Shown in pieces: positions 7,779 to 16,065 of a stretch of 64,000 nt of DNA. Made by a program: the position numbers and the translations under genes. The notes beneath the pieces are model-generated. The model searched no databases, had not been told where the DNA came from, and saw only the letters and a list, made by a program, of their open reading frames with translations. Positions within the stretch are counted from its first letter, which is position 1. The number at the start of each line of letters is the position of its first letter. The DNA is from Betaproteobacteria bacterium (GTDB taxonomy: Bacteria > Pseudomonadota > Gammaproteobacteria > Burkholderiales > UBA6910). The DNA is taken from NCBI GenBank assembly GCA_016183615.1, contig JACPEG010000024.1, positions 40,465 through 104,464 on the forward strand, given 5' to 3'.

Positions 7779-8628
7779 GGCCCGGCTCGAAGCGGCGGCT
7801 GATGGAATAGGCCTCGCGCGTCCCCTGGAACGGGATCGCCAACATCCCGGGGAGCGTCGCGCACTGCCGCTCGTCGCGGAAACCGCGCACGCCGATCGCC
7901 ATGCCCTCATGACCCAGGCGGGGGGCGGCCGTGTAGGTTCCGAACAGCCGGTCCCACAGGGACAGGTTGAAACCGAAGTTGGTGTTCGATTCCGCCTCCT
8001 CGATGGAGTGATGAACCCGGTGCATGTCGGGGGTGACCAGCACCCAGCGCAGCCGGCGATCCAGCGCCCCCGCCAGGCGCACATTGCCGTGGTTGAACAT
8101 GGCAGTGCCATTGAGCACCACCTCGAACAGCACCACCGCCAGCACCGGCGCGCCGAGCACAACGATGACCGCGAACTTGATGAGCATCGAGAGCACGATC
8201 TCGATGGGGTGGAAGCGGGCCCCGGTGGTCACATCGAAATCCAGGTCCGCGTGGTGCATGCGGTGCAGCCGCCACAGCACCGGCACCGCGTGGAACATCA
8301 CGTGCTGCAGGTAAATGGCGAAGTCCATGGCCACAAAGGAGAGCGCCACCGCGGCCCAGAACGGCGCCTGCAGGTAGTTGAAGATGCCCCAGCCGTGGCT
8401 CGCGGCGAACGCCGCCACGCCGACGGCGGCGGCGGGGAACAGCAGCCGGACCACGACGCTGTTCAGCACCACCACGCCGAGATTGTTGAGCCAGCGCTTG
8501 GGTTTCGAAACGCTGAGGCGCCGCCGCGGGGCGAGAATTTCCCACAGGGCCATGAGGGCGAAGATGCCGAAGAATGCGCCCAGGCGGATGGCAACCTCGT
8601 GGGCCTGCACGAATGCATTGATGTCCAT
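7765..8628 (-). CDS. Sterol desaturase / fatty acid hydroxylase family membrane protein
   Basis: A 287-residue integral membrane di-iron oxygenase of the fatty acid hydroxylase superfamily. The histidine boxes are visible in order: HVMFH, HRMHH and, near the end, HRVHH, with several hydrophobic helices before and between them. Family members hydroxylate or desaturate lipids; the substrate here is unknown. The ATG at 8628 follows AGGAGC; an upstream ATG at 8688 lies inside the operator region and is unlikely. It is the first gene of the minus-strand run regulated by the divergent ArsR-rhodanese protein, an unusual place for a lipid-modifying enzyme. Confidence 0.8.
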   Translation of the reverse strand: MDINAFVQAHEVAIRLGAFFGIFALMALWEILAPRRRLSVSKPKRWLNNLGVVVLNSVVVRLLFPAAAVGVAAFAASHGWGIFNYLQAPFWAAVALSFVAMDFAIYLQHVMFHAVPVLWRLHRMHHADLDFDVTTGARFHPIEIVLSMLIKFAVIVVLGAPVLAVVLFEVVLNGTAMFNHGNVRLAGALDRRLRWVLVTPDMHRVHHSIEEAESNTNFGFNLSLWDRLFGTYTAAPRLGHEGMAIGVRGFRDERQCATLPGMLAIPFQGTREAYSISRRFEPGHEIR

Positions 8629-8687
8629 GACCGGTGCTCCTAAACTGGCGTGAGCTTGCCGGGATGTCCCCGGTGGGCTATTATTCA

Positions 8688-8713
8688 ACTATTCAATAGT
8701 TCTATTGAATAGT
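8688..8713. promoter_or_regulatory. Perfect inverted-repeat operator for the ArsR-rhodanese regulator
   Basis: ACTATTCAATAG-tt-CTATTGAATAGT is a perfect 12-base inverted repeat centred 30 bases before the regulator start and 72 bases before the divergent desaturase-like gene. ArsR-family dimers bind A+T-rich palindromes of this size. The site is well placed to repress both directions. Confidence 0.75.
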
Positions 8714-8730
8714 AGAGAATAGGCGGTCCC

Positions 8731-9390
8731 ATGTCAAGAGGCGGTTTCAAGCGCGAGGTATTTGGCCAGTTGGCCCGGGTCGGCAAGGCCCTGGCAAGCG
8801 GCAACCGGCTGGAATTGCTGGAGTTTGTGGCCCAGGGTCCCAGGAGCGTGGATGAACTGGCGAAGATGGCAGGGCTCTCGGTCGCCAATACCTCCCAGCA
8901 CCTCCAGGAACTGCGCCAGGCCGGGCTGGTCACCGCCCGCAAGGAGGGATTGCGGGTGTATTACCAGCTGGCGGGCGATGACGTGACCCGGCTGCTGGAT
9001 GCCTTGCGGCGGGTCGGCGAGACCCGCATCGCCGAGGTGGAGCGGCTGGTGAATTCCTATCTCGCGACCCGGGACGGGTTGGAGCCGATTCCCGCCAAGG
9101 AGTTGCTGGAACGGGCCCGCAAGGGCCTGGTTACGGTGCTGGACGTGCGGCCCCGGGAAGAGTTCGATGCGGGCCATCTCCCCGGCGCCATCAACATCCC
9201 GTTGACCGACCTCGAAGGGCGCTTGGGGAAACTGCCCAGGAGCAAGGAGGTGGTCGCCTACTGCCGGGGACCCTATTGCCTGCTCTCCTACGAGGCCGTC
9301 GAGCGCCTGCGCAAGAAGGGCCTCAAGGCCCGGCGCCTGGAGGACGGATTCCCCGAGTGGAAGGCGGCCGGGTTGCCGGTCGAGAATTAG
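8731..9390 (+). CDS. ArsR-family regulator fused to a rhodanese domain
   Basis: A 219-residue fusion. Residues 10-90 are a winged-helix ArsR domain (SVDELAKMAGLSVANTSQHL is the recognition helix region) with no Cys, so it lacks the usual metal or thiol sensor site there. Residues 125-219 are a rhodanese domain with the active loop CRGPYCL containing Cys178 and Cys183. Since the only cysteines are in the rhodanese part, sulfur sensing, if it occurs, should happen there by persulfide or disulfide formation. The gene is divergent from the seven-gene run and has a perfect operator just upstream. Related fusions are known in other proteobacteria, but their ligands are poorly defined. Confidence 0.85.
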   Translation: MSRGGFKREVFGQLARVGKALASGNRLELLEFVAQGPRSVDELAKMAGLSVANTSQHLQELRQAGLVTARKEGLRVYYQLAGDDVTRLLDALRRVGETRIAEVERLVNSYLATRDGLEPIPAKELLERARKGLVTVLDVRPREEFDAGHLPGAINIPLTDLEGRLGKLPRSKEVVAYCRGPYCLLSYEAVERLRKKGLKARRLEDGFPEWKAAGLPVEN

Positions 9391-9441
9391 CGGACCTGAC
9401 CGGTCCGAGCGCCGGGGAAATTCGCCCGCCCCCTGGCGACC

Positions 9442-9463
9442 GTCTGGACCCCGGGGTCCAGAC
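9442..9463 (+). terminator. Strong palindrome after the ArsR-rhodanese gene
   Basis: GTCTGGACCCC joined directly to GGGGTCCAGAC is a perfect palindrome with 11-base arms, between the regulator stop (9390) and typA. No T-run follows, so it may be an extragenic repeat or a factor-assisted stop rather than a classical terminator. Confidence 0.45.
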
Positions 9464-9506
9464 CCCGGAACCTCAAATCGTCAAGCGGATCAAAGGAATT
9501 CCGTGA

Positions 9507-9512
9507 TAGAAT
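9507..9512 (+). promoter_or_regulatory. Candidate -10 box of typA
   Basis: TAGAAT in the context GTGATAGAATCGCGG lies 28 bases before the typA start. It looks like a housekeeping -10 element; no clear -35 box is present at the usual distance. Confidence 0.35.
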
Positions 9513-9539
9513 CGCGGTCTTTTTACCCGGCCATTTTCG

Positions 9540-11369
9540 ATGTTACAGCCCCGCCCCATCCGCAACATCGCGATCATCGCCCACGTGGACCATGGCAAGA
9601 CCACGCTGGTGGACAAGCTGCTCCACCAAGCGGGGACCTTTGCCGCCCATCAGCACGTGGCCGAGCGGGTTATGGATTCCAACGACCTCGAGCGGGAGCG
9701 CGGCATCACTATTCTCGCCAAGAACACCGCCGTGGACTACGAGGGCGTGCATATCAACATCGTGGACACCCCCGGCCACCGGGACTTCGGCGGCGAGGTG
9801 GAGCGGGTGCTATCGATGGTGGACGGAGTGCTCTTGCTGGTGGATGCGGTGGAGGGCCCCATGCCCCAGACCCGCTTCGTCACCAAGAAGGCGCTGGCCC
9901 TGGGCTTGAAGCCCATCGTGGTGGTGAACAAGATCGACCGGGATGGCGCCCGCCCCGACTGGGTGGTGAACCAGACCTTCGATCTCTTCGACAAGCTGGG
10001 CGCCAGCGAGGAGCAGCTCGATTTTCCCGTGGTGTATGCCTCGGCGCTGCTCGGCTACGCCACCATGGACTACAACGTGACCGGCGGCGACATGCGGCCC
10101 CTGTTCCACGCCGTTCTCCAATACGTGCCGCCTCCGTCGGGCGACGTGCAAGGGCCGCTACAGCTGCGCATCAGTGCGCTCGACTATTCCAGCTACGTGG
10201 GCCGCATCGGGGTCGGCAAGATCGCCCGCGGGCGGCTCAAGCCGGGCCAGGAAGTGCTGCTGCTGGCCGGCGACGATCATCCCGAGAAGGCCAAGGTGGG
10301 GCAGGTGTTCGGGTTCCGCGGCCTGGAGCGGGTTCCGCTCGATGAAGCCTCCGCCGGCGACATCGTGCAGATCACCGGGGTCGACGGCGTCGAGATCGGC
10401 GTGACCATCGCCGACCCCGAGCATCCGGAGGCGCTGCCCTACCTTCCGGTGGATGAGCCCACCCTCACCATGACCTTCCAGGTGAACACCTCGCCACTGG
10501 CGGGCCAGGAAGGCAAGTACGTCACCAGCCGCCAGATCCGCGACCGCCTGCTCAAGGAGCTGCACGTCAACGTGGCCCTGCGCGTGGAGGAAACGGCGGA
10601 TGCCGACATATTCAAGGTGTCCGGCCGGGGCGAGCTGCACCTCACCATCCTGATCGAGAACATGCGGCGCGAGGGCTATGAACTCGCGGTGGGCCGGCCC
10701 GAGGTCATCACCCATACGGTGAACGGCGAAGTGCACGAGCCCTTCGAGGCCCTCACCGTGGACGTGGAGGAAACCCACCAGGGCGCCGTGATGGAGGCCC
10801 TGGGAAGCCGGCGCGGGGACCTTACCGACATGGTGCCGGACGGCCAGGGCCGCGTCCGGCTCGATTACCGCATCCCGGCGCGCGGCCTGATCGGCTTCCA
10901 GAACGAATTCCTGAACCTCACCCGCGGCACCGGTGTCATCAGCCACGTGTTCGACGAATACGCCCCCACCAAGCCCGACATTCCCCGGCGCAGGAACGGC
11001 GTCCTGATCTCCGGCGAGGACGGCGGGGCGGTAGCCTACGCCCTGTGGAAGCTACAGGAGCGGGGCCGCATGTTCGTCAAGCCCAACGACAAGGTGTACG
11101 AGGGCATGGTGATCGGCATCCACAGCCGGGACAATGACCTGGTCGTCAACCCGGTGCGCACCAAGCAGCTCACGAACATCCGCGCCGCCGGCAAGGACGA
11201 GGCGATCCTGCTCACGCCCCCGATTCAGCTCACGCTGGAATACGCGGTGGAATTCATCGCCGACGATGAGCTGGTGGAAATCACCCCGAAGTCCATCCGC
11301 ATCCGCAAGCGCCACCTCAAGGAACACGAGAGGAAGCGCGCCTCCCGCGCCGGCGATCGCGCGGCCTAG
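9540..11369 (+). CDS. typA: Translational GTPase TypA/BipA
   Basis: A 609-residue ribosome-associated GTPase of the elongation-factor superfamily, involved in ribosome assembly and stress responses. The GTPase domain has G1 AHVDHGKTT, the switch region [14 protein letters not shown]3 [13 protein letters not shown] and G4 NKID. After that come the beta-barrel domain II, the EF-G-like domains III and V, and the TypA-specific C-terminal region with [17 protein letters not shown] and [12 protein letters not shown]. The length matches the family. Its stop overlaps the convergent acetyltransferase stop by 4 bases. Nothing unusual is seen. Confidence 0.97.
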   Translation: MLQPRPIRNIAIIAHVDHGKTTLVDKLLHQAGTFAAHQHVAERVMDSNDLERERGITILAKNTAVDYEGVHINIVDTPGHRDFGGEVERVLSMVDGVLLLVDAVEGPMPQTRFVTKKALALGLKPIVVVNKIDRDGARPDWVVNQTFDLFDKLGASEEQLDFPVVYASALLGYATMDYNVTGGDMRPLFHAVLQYVPPPSGDVQGPLQLRISALDYSSYVGRIGVGKIARGRLKPGQEVLLLAGDDHPEKAKVGQVFGFRGLERVPLDEASAGDIVQITGVDGVEIGVTIADPEHPEALPYLPVDEPTLTMTFQVNTSPLAGQEGKYVTSRQIRDRLLKELHVNVALRVEETADADIFKVSGRGELHLTILIENMRREGYELAVGRPEVITHTVNGEVHEPFEALTVDVEETHQGAVMEALGSRRGDLTDMVPDGQGRVRLDYRIPARGLIGFQNEFLNLTRGTGVISHVFDEYAPTKPDIPRRRNGVLISGEDGGAVAYALWKLQERGRMFVKPNDKVYEGMVIGIHSRDNDLVVNPVRTKQLTNIRAAGKDEAILLTPPIQLTLEYAVEFIADDELVEITPKSIRIRKRHLKEHERKRASRAGDRAA

Positions 11370-11872
11370 CCCACCAGCTCCGCCACCGGCGTGTTGCTGA
11401 GCACGACGGAGGTTTCCACCTGGCGTTCGGGAATGCTCCAGTATTTCCTGAGCAGCACGTCCTTCGCCGGCCCAGGAACCCGCCGGAACCCGTGCTTTTC
11501 ATAGAAGCGGATGGCCCAGTCCGCCGCCGCCCAGGTGCCCACCAGGATCGGCGGATCGGCCTGCCCGCAGAGGTGATTCAGGAGCCGGGCGCCGATGCCC
11601 CTGCCCTGATGCTCAATACGCGTATAGGCATGGCGGATCAATGTCACATCGTGGACGGCCTGGATGCCCATGACCCCGAGCAATGCACCCTCCTCCTCCC
11701 AGCCCCAGAACAGCACGCCGGCAGTGATCTCCCGCCTCAGCTCCGAGCGGGGCATATAGGGCTCCCTCCAGCAGTCCGCGGGAATCACCCCACGGTAACG
11801 ACGCGCCGCGTCGTTGACGATGGAATGTATGTCCTCGAAGTCTTTTTCTTCACAGCGTCGAATCATGGACAT
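11366..11872 (-). CDS. GNAT-family N-acetyltransferase
   Basis: A 168-residue cytoplasmic acetyltransferase. The acetyl-CoA-binding motif A is HQGRGIGARLLNHL, preceded by the strand ALLGVMGIQAVHDVTLIRHAY and followed by WAIRFYEKHGFRRVPG, the usual end of a GNAT domain. The second Met (residue 3) could be the start. The gene stands alone, convergent with typA, so nothing points to a substrate. Confidence 0.8.
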   Translation of the reverse strand: MSMIRRCEEKDFEDIHSIVNDAARRYRGVIPADCWREPYMPRSELRREITAGVLFWGWEEEGALLGVMGIQAVHDVTLIRHAYTRIEHQGRGIGARLLNHLCGQADPPILVGTWAAADWAIRFYEKHGFRRVPGPAKDVLLRKYWSIPERQVETSVVLSNTPVAELVG

Positions 11873-11989
11873 CTCTCCGGCAAAACGCCCCGGTCGACAA
11901 CGTCATTCTGGGGCCGGCCCGTTCCCCGCGCAAGGGCGTCGCCCTGAGGCCCCGGTATACTAGGCGGCGCGTATCATGGACCCGGAACG

Positions 11990-13504
11990 ATGAAATTTTT
12001 GCTATCGAGTCTTGCGCTGGCCGCGGCGTTCGGGTCCGCCCAGGCGGACGCTACGCTCGCCGTTGGGTCAAAGCGCTTCACCGAGTCCTACATCCTGGGG
12101 GAAATCGTCGCCGGGACCGCCCAGGCCGCGGGGGAAGCGCGGGTCAGCCACAAGCCCGGCATGGGAAACACTGCCATCGTGTTCTCGGCGCTGAGGACCG
12201 GCGCCATCGACGTCTATCCGGAATACACGGGCACCGTCGAAAAGGAGATTTTGAAATCCGTTGAGCCGGTAGACGGAGAAACACTCCGCCGCAGCCTCTC
12301 CGGCATGGGCATCGGCATCGGCGTGCCGCTGGGCTTCAACAACTCCTATGCTCTCGCCATCCGCGAGGAGCGGGCCCAGGCGCTTGGCATCCACGCTCTC
12401 TCCGACCTGGCAAAACACCCGACGCTGCGTCTCGGCCTGTCCCAGGAATTCATCGGCCGCGCCGACGGCTGGGAGGGATTGAAACGGGCCTATGGGCTTC
12501 CGTTCCCTACGCCCCGGGGCCTGGACCATGGACTTGCCTACGAGGCGCTCGCGGCGGGCGAAGTGGACGTGATCGACGCCTACTCCACCGATGCCAAGAT
12601 CGAAAAATACCGGCTGCGCGTCCTGGAAGACGACCGCCGGTACTTTCCCCGCTACGACGCGGTGCTGCTCTATCGCCTGGACCTGCCGCAGCGGCTGCCG
12701 AAGACCTGGGCCGCACTGCAGGGGCTGGAAGCGAAGATCAACGATTCAAGAATGGTGGCGCTCAATGCCGACGCCGAGCTCCGGGGGAGGACTTTCGACG
12801 CAGTTGCCGGGGATTTCCTGCGCGGTAACACGGCCGGTGCGCCGGTCCCGGCGGGCTTCTGGTCCCGGCTGTTCGGCCCGGATTTTTTGCGGCTCACCGG
12901 TGAGCATCTGGTCCTGGTCTTCGTTTCCCTGCTGTTTGCGATCGTCGCCGGGGTGCCCCTGGGAATCGCCGCCGACCGGGTGCGCGTACTGAGGCAGCCG
13001 ATCCTCGCCGCGGCGGGGCTGATCCAGACCATTCCGTCCCTGGCGCTCCTCGCGTTTCTGATTCCCCTGTTCGGGACCATTGGGGTGGTTCCCGCGATGG
13101 TGGCGCTGTTTCTTTATTCGCTGCTGCCCATCGTGCGCAACACCTACACCGGGCTGAGCGAAGTCCCGCGCGGCATGAGGCAGGCCGCGGCCGCCCTGGG
13201 GCTCACGCCGAAGGCAATCCTCAGGCTCATCGAGATCCCGCTTGCCACCCGCACCATTCTCGCGGGCATCAAAACCTCGGCGGTGATCAACGTGGGAACC
13301 GCCACCATCGCGGCCTTCATCGGCGCCGGCGGCTATGGGGAACGGATTGCCCAGGGTCTTGCCCTCAACGACAACGCGACGCTACTCGCCGGCGCGGTGC
13401 CGGCCGCGGGGCTGGCGCTCCTGGTCCACGGGGGATTCGAACTGCTGGACCGCTGGCTGGTGCCGGAGGGACTGCGGACGCCGGGCACCGGCGAGCGGTC
13501 CTAG
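11990..13504 (+). CDS. Glycine betaine/choline-type ABC transporter, binding protein fused to permease
   Basis: A 504-residue fusion for uptake of a quaternary amine or similar solute. After a signal peptide (residues 1-19, ending AQADA), residues 20 to about 280 are an OpuBC/OsmF-type binding domain (VGSKRFTESYILGEI, then GLSQEFIGRADGWEGL). Residues 300-490 are the permease with about five or six membrane helices and the ATPase-contact loop AAAALGLTPKAILRLIEIPLA. The binding domain would lie in the periplasm. No ATPase gene of the OpuBA/ProV type is adjacent, so the partner must be encoded elsewhere. A TATACT box at 11956-11961 is a possible -10. The fused order is binding domain first, permease second. 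Confidence 0.85.
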   Translation: MKFLLSSLALAAAFGSAQADATLAVGSKRFTESYILGEIVAGTAQAAGEARVSHKPGMGNTAIVFSALRTGAIDVYPEYTGTVEKEILKSVEPVDGETLRRSLSGMGIGIGVPLGFNNSYALAIREERAQALGIHALSDLAKHPTLRLGLSQEFIGRADGWEGLKRAYGLPFPTPRGLDHGLAYEALAAGEVDVIDAYSTDAKIEKYRLRVLEDDRRYFPRYDAVLLYRLDLPQRLPKTWAALQGLEAKINDSRMVALNADAELRGRTFDAVAGDFLRGNTAGAPVPAGFWSRLFGPDFLRLTGEHLVLVFVSLLFAIVAGVPLGIAADRVRVLRQPILAAAGLIQTIPSLALLAFLIPLFGTIGVVPAMVALFLYSLLPIVRNTYTGLSEVPRGMRQAAAALGLTPKAILRLIEIPLATRTILAGIKTSAVINVGTATIAAFIGAGGYGERIAQGLALNDNATLLAGAVPAAGLALLVHGGFELLDRWLVPEGLRTPGTGERS

Positions 13505-13568
13505 GGCGTCGGCGCGCGATCCGCTCCCCGCCTGTTGACAGGGCCGTCCCGGCGCAGTAGGAAGCCGG

Positions 13569-13589
13569 AGGGCGCCCAATAGGCGCCCT
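13569..13589. terminator. Hairpin between convergent genes
   Basis: AGGGCGCC-caata-GGCGCCCT forms an 8-base-pair stem between the transporter fusion and the minus-strand chalcone-isomerase-like gene, overlapping the last codon region of the latter. It has no T-run; probably a bidirectional stop. Confidence 0.45.
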
Positions 13590-14169
13590 ATCCGCCCAGC
13601 ATGCCCTTCTTGAGGCTCGCGTCGGCGGGCTTCTCGCCCAGCCACACCTTGAGCAGCGCCCGGTTGAAGTCCTCGCCCGGTATCGTGCCTTTGGCCTGAC
13701 CGTTGGCGGTGACGCGGGTGCCGATTCCCGGCAGGTAGTCCAGGAAAATCACATTGCCGGTCTTGATTTCCTTGTCCGCGGTGAGAATCGCGAGCAGGTC
13801 CTTGATGCGCGCCTGCAGCGGCGCCAGCTCCGCCTCGCTGTGGTTCGCCGTCAGTCCGTCACTCAGGGCGGAGGCCAGGGATTCCGAGGAGATGTCCCGC
13901 ACCATGTGAATGGCGACCCGCTTGGGTCCCGGGTCGGAGAGCACTGCCGCCGCGTCGGTCTTCTTTTCCGTCAGGTAAAGGGCCCCCACGTACACCTTGA
14001 AGAAGGCCCGGGTGCGGATACCCGCGCCATTCAGCACCAGCTCCGGGCCTGCATCCGCAAGCCGCGCGCTGTCCTCCAGCTTGACTCCCGCCAGCTCCGC
14101 CGCGCTGACCGAATTGCCCGTCAGGCTGAACAAGAGAACAGCCAATCCCAATCCCAGTCCCATTCTCAT
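13588..14169 (-). CDS. Exported chalcone isomerase-like protein
   Basis: A 193-residue protein with a signal peptide (MRMGLGLGLAVLLFSLTG, cleavage near VSAAELAG). The mature part fits the chalcone isomerase-like family: LVLNGAGIRTRAFFKVYVGALYLT near the start, then DISSESLASALSDGL and FLDYLPGIGTRVTANGQ. Bacterial members are periplasmic, bind fatty acids or small lipids by homology to plant fatty-acid-binding proteins, and rarely have isomerase activity. The ATG at 14169 follows GGAG at a good distance. Located beside fatty-acid oxidation genes, which fits lipid binding. No catalytic claim is made. Confidence 0.8.
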   Translation of the reverse strand: MRMGLGLGLAVLLFSLTGNSVSAAELAGVKLEDSARLADAGPELVLNGAGIRTRAFFKVYVGALYLTEKKTDAAAVLSDPGPKRVAIHMVRDISSESLASALSDGLTANHSEAELAPLQARIKDLLAILTADKEIKTGNVIFLDYLPGIGTRVTANGQAKGTIPGEDFNRALLKVWLGEKPADASLKKGMLGG

Positions 14170-14217
14170 CGTAAATTCTCCAATGCGTAATCCGGATGTC
14201 CGAAACATCGATGCCGC

Positions 14218-14739
14218 CTAATCCGCTGCCGCCGCTTCACGCAATTTGAGCTTGTAGGCGTCCTTGCGGGCAATGTACAGCGTCTTTTCCACCACGGTGT
14301 GAATCGTTCCCCCGGAATCGGCGAGGGCGACTTCATACACCCGGTCGACGGATGGCGCCCGTTCCAGCTCCGCCTTGATCGCCGCAATCTCCGCATCCGC
14401 GAGATGGCATTCCGCAAACAGGGTGCCGCGTCCGGGCTTCCTGTAACGGATGCTCGCCGCCTTGTCCCAGATGATGTAATTCCGGCCCAGGGCAAAGTAA
14501 AGCAGCGTGGCATAGAGCGCATCGGTCGCAGCGTAGAGGCTGCCTCCGAACAGGGTGCCCGCCGGATTGCAGGTGCGCCAGTTCAGGGGAAGCCGGATGC
14601 GGATCGTGCGCAGGTCCGCGGACAGGAACGTCACCCGCGCACCGGTACCGCGGAACGAGGGATAGAAATTGAATCCCAGGCGAATGAGCCGGCTTTTGAG
14701 CGACTCCCGCCGGCCCGCTGCAACCGAACGCCCGCTCAT
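14218..14739 (-). CDS. DUF4442-type hot-dog thioesterase-like protein
   Basis: A 173-residue protein with the single hot-dog fold of the DUF4442 (YiiD C-terminal-like) group: the segment [20 protein letters not shown] covers the loop and start of the central helix, followed by strands ending [12 protein letters not shown]. These proteins are putative acyl-CoA or acyl-ACP thioesterases. It lies 6 bases downstream of the thiolase gene on the same strand and is likely co-transcribed with it. Confidence 0.75.
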   Translation of the reverse strand: MSGRSVAAGRRESLKSRLIRLGFNFYPSFRGTGARVTFLSADLRTIRIRLPLNWRTCNPAGTLFGGSLYAATDALYATLLYFALGRNYIIWDKAASIRYRKPGRGTLFAECHLADAEIAAIKAELERAPSVDRVYEVALADSGGTIHTVVEKTLYIARKDAYKLKLREAAAAD

Positions 14740-14745
14740 GGAATC

Positions 14746-15945
14746 TCAGAGTGCCTCGAACACGCCCGCCGCGCCCATTCCGGTGCCGATGCACATGGTC
14801 ACCATGCCGTACTTCTTGTTGCGGCGCTTCAGGCCGTGCATCAGGGTTGCGGTGCGGACCGCGCCGGTGGCGCCGAGCGGATGGCCCAGGGCGATGGCGC
14901 CGCCCAGGGGATTCACCTTCGCCGGATCGAGCTTGAGGTCGTTGATCACCGCCAGGCTCTGGGCGGCGAAGGCTTCGTTCAATTCGATCCAGTCCAGGTC
15001 ATCCGGCCTGAGACCCACCTGCTGCAGGACCTTCGGTATCGCCTTGATGGGGCCGATGCCCATGATCTCCGGCGGCACGCCGGCCACCGCGTAGCCCAGG
15101 AAGCGGCCCATGGGCGTGAGGTTGAAGCGCTTGAGCGCCGCCTCCGATACCACCAGCACCGCGCCCGCGCCGTCCGACATCTGGGAGCTGTTGCCGGCGG
15201 TCACCGAGCCCTTGGCGGCGAACGCCGGTTTCAGCTTCGCCAGCCCTTCCATGGTGGTGCCGGGGCGCGGTCCTTCGTCCACCGCCACCTGCTTGTCCCG
15301 CGTCTTGACTTCATGAGTAGCCAGGTCCGGGTAATGCTCGCTCACCGTATAGGGCGTGATCTCATTCCCGAACTCGCCCGCCTGAGTGGCGGCCAGCGCC
15401 CGGCGGTGGCTCTCTACGGCGAACTGGTCCTGGGCCTCCCGGCTCACCTTCCACTGGGCCGCCACCTTCTCGGCGGTGATCCCCATGCCGTAGGCGATGG
15501 CCACGTTTTCGTTCCGGGCAAACACTTCCGGATTGAGCGCCATCTTGTTCCCGCCCATGGGGATGAGGCTCATGCTCTCGGCGCCCGCGGCGATCATCAC
15601 CTCCGCTTCGCCGAGGCGGATGCGGTCGGCGGCGAGCGCGACGGCCTGCACCCCGGAGGAGCAGAAGCGGTTGATGGTCATGCCCGGCACCGAGTCGGGC
15701 AGTCCCGCCAGCAGCAGCCCGATGCGGGCCACATTCATGCCCTGCTCCGCCTCGGGCATGGCGCAGCCGACGATCACGTCTTCCACCGCCGCGGGGTCGA
15801 GGCCCGGCGCCTGCCTGAGCACTGCCTTCAGCACGTGGGCCAGCAGATCATCCGGGCGGACGGTCTTGAACACGCCGCGGGGAGCCTTCCCCACCGGGCT
15901 GCGGGTCGCCGCAACGATATAGGCGTCTTGAACTTGTCTGGTCAT
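14746..15945 (-). CDS. fadA: Acetyl-CoA C-acyltransferase (3-ketoacyl-CoA thiolase)
   Basis: A 399-residue thiolase that cleaves 3-ketoacyl-CoA with CoA to give acetyl-CoA and a shortened acyl-CoA, the last step of beta-oxidation. The nucleophile is Cys95 in [10 protein letters not shown]; the other active-site parts are [15 protein letters not shown] and the C-terminal [10 protein letters not shown] (second Cys). The length is typical. It sits downstream of the hydroxyacyl-CoA dehydrogenase/hydratase gene on the same strand, with a repeat-containing gap of 120 bases. A biosynthetic acetyl-CoA acetyltransferase role is less likely in this setting. Confidence 0.92.
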   Translation of the reverse strand: MTRQVQDAYIVAATRSPVGKAPRGVFKTVRPDDLLAHVLKAVLRQAPGLDPAAVEDVIVGCAMPEAEQGMNVARIGLLLAGLPDSVPGMTINRFCSSGVQAVALAADRIRLGEAEVMIAAGAESMSLIPMGGNKMALNPEVFARNENVAIAYGMGITAEKVAAQWKVSREAQDQFAVESHRRALAATQAGEFGNEITPYTVSEHYPDLATHEVKTRDKQVAVDEGPRPGTTMEGLAKLKPAFAAKGSVTAGNSSQMSDGAGAVLVVSEAALKRFNLTPMGRFLGYAVAGVPPEIMGIGPIKAIPKVLQQVGLRPDDLDWIELNEAFAAQSLAVINDLKLDPAKVNPLGGAIALGHPLGATGAVRTATLMHGLKRRNKKYGMVTMCIGTGMGAAGVFEAL

Positions 15946-15965
15946 GATTAACCTCTCAAAGTCGT

Positions 15966-16060
15966 ACCACAGAGAGACATAGAGGCACAGAGAAAAAAAA
16001 GCGAAACTGCTGAAACCAGGTCCAGTCCGTTAAAGCTCCGTGTCTCTGTGCCTGTGGTTC
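15966..16060. repeat. Imperfect inverted repeat (ACCACAGAG-type)
   Basis: ACCACAGAGAGACATAGAGG at 15966-15985 continues as CACAGAG; its partner CTCTGTGCCTGTGGT lies at about 16045-16059. The arms pair imperfectly. Such elements are scattered in many proteobacterial chromosomes. This one sits between two beta-oxidation genes and may shape transcript ends. Confidence 0.5.
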
Positions 16061-16065
16061 ATTGT

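Noticed and set aside
14299..15951. Long plus-strand open frame opposite the thiolase gene
   Set aside because: It is a shadow of the strongly coding minus strand in high-G+C DNA; the product is rich in His, Arg, Gly and Asp with no recognisable fold, while the minus strand gives a perfect thiolase.
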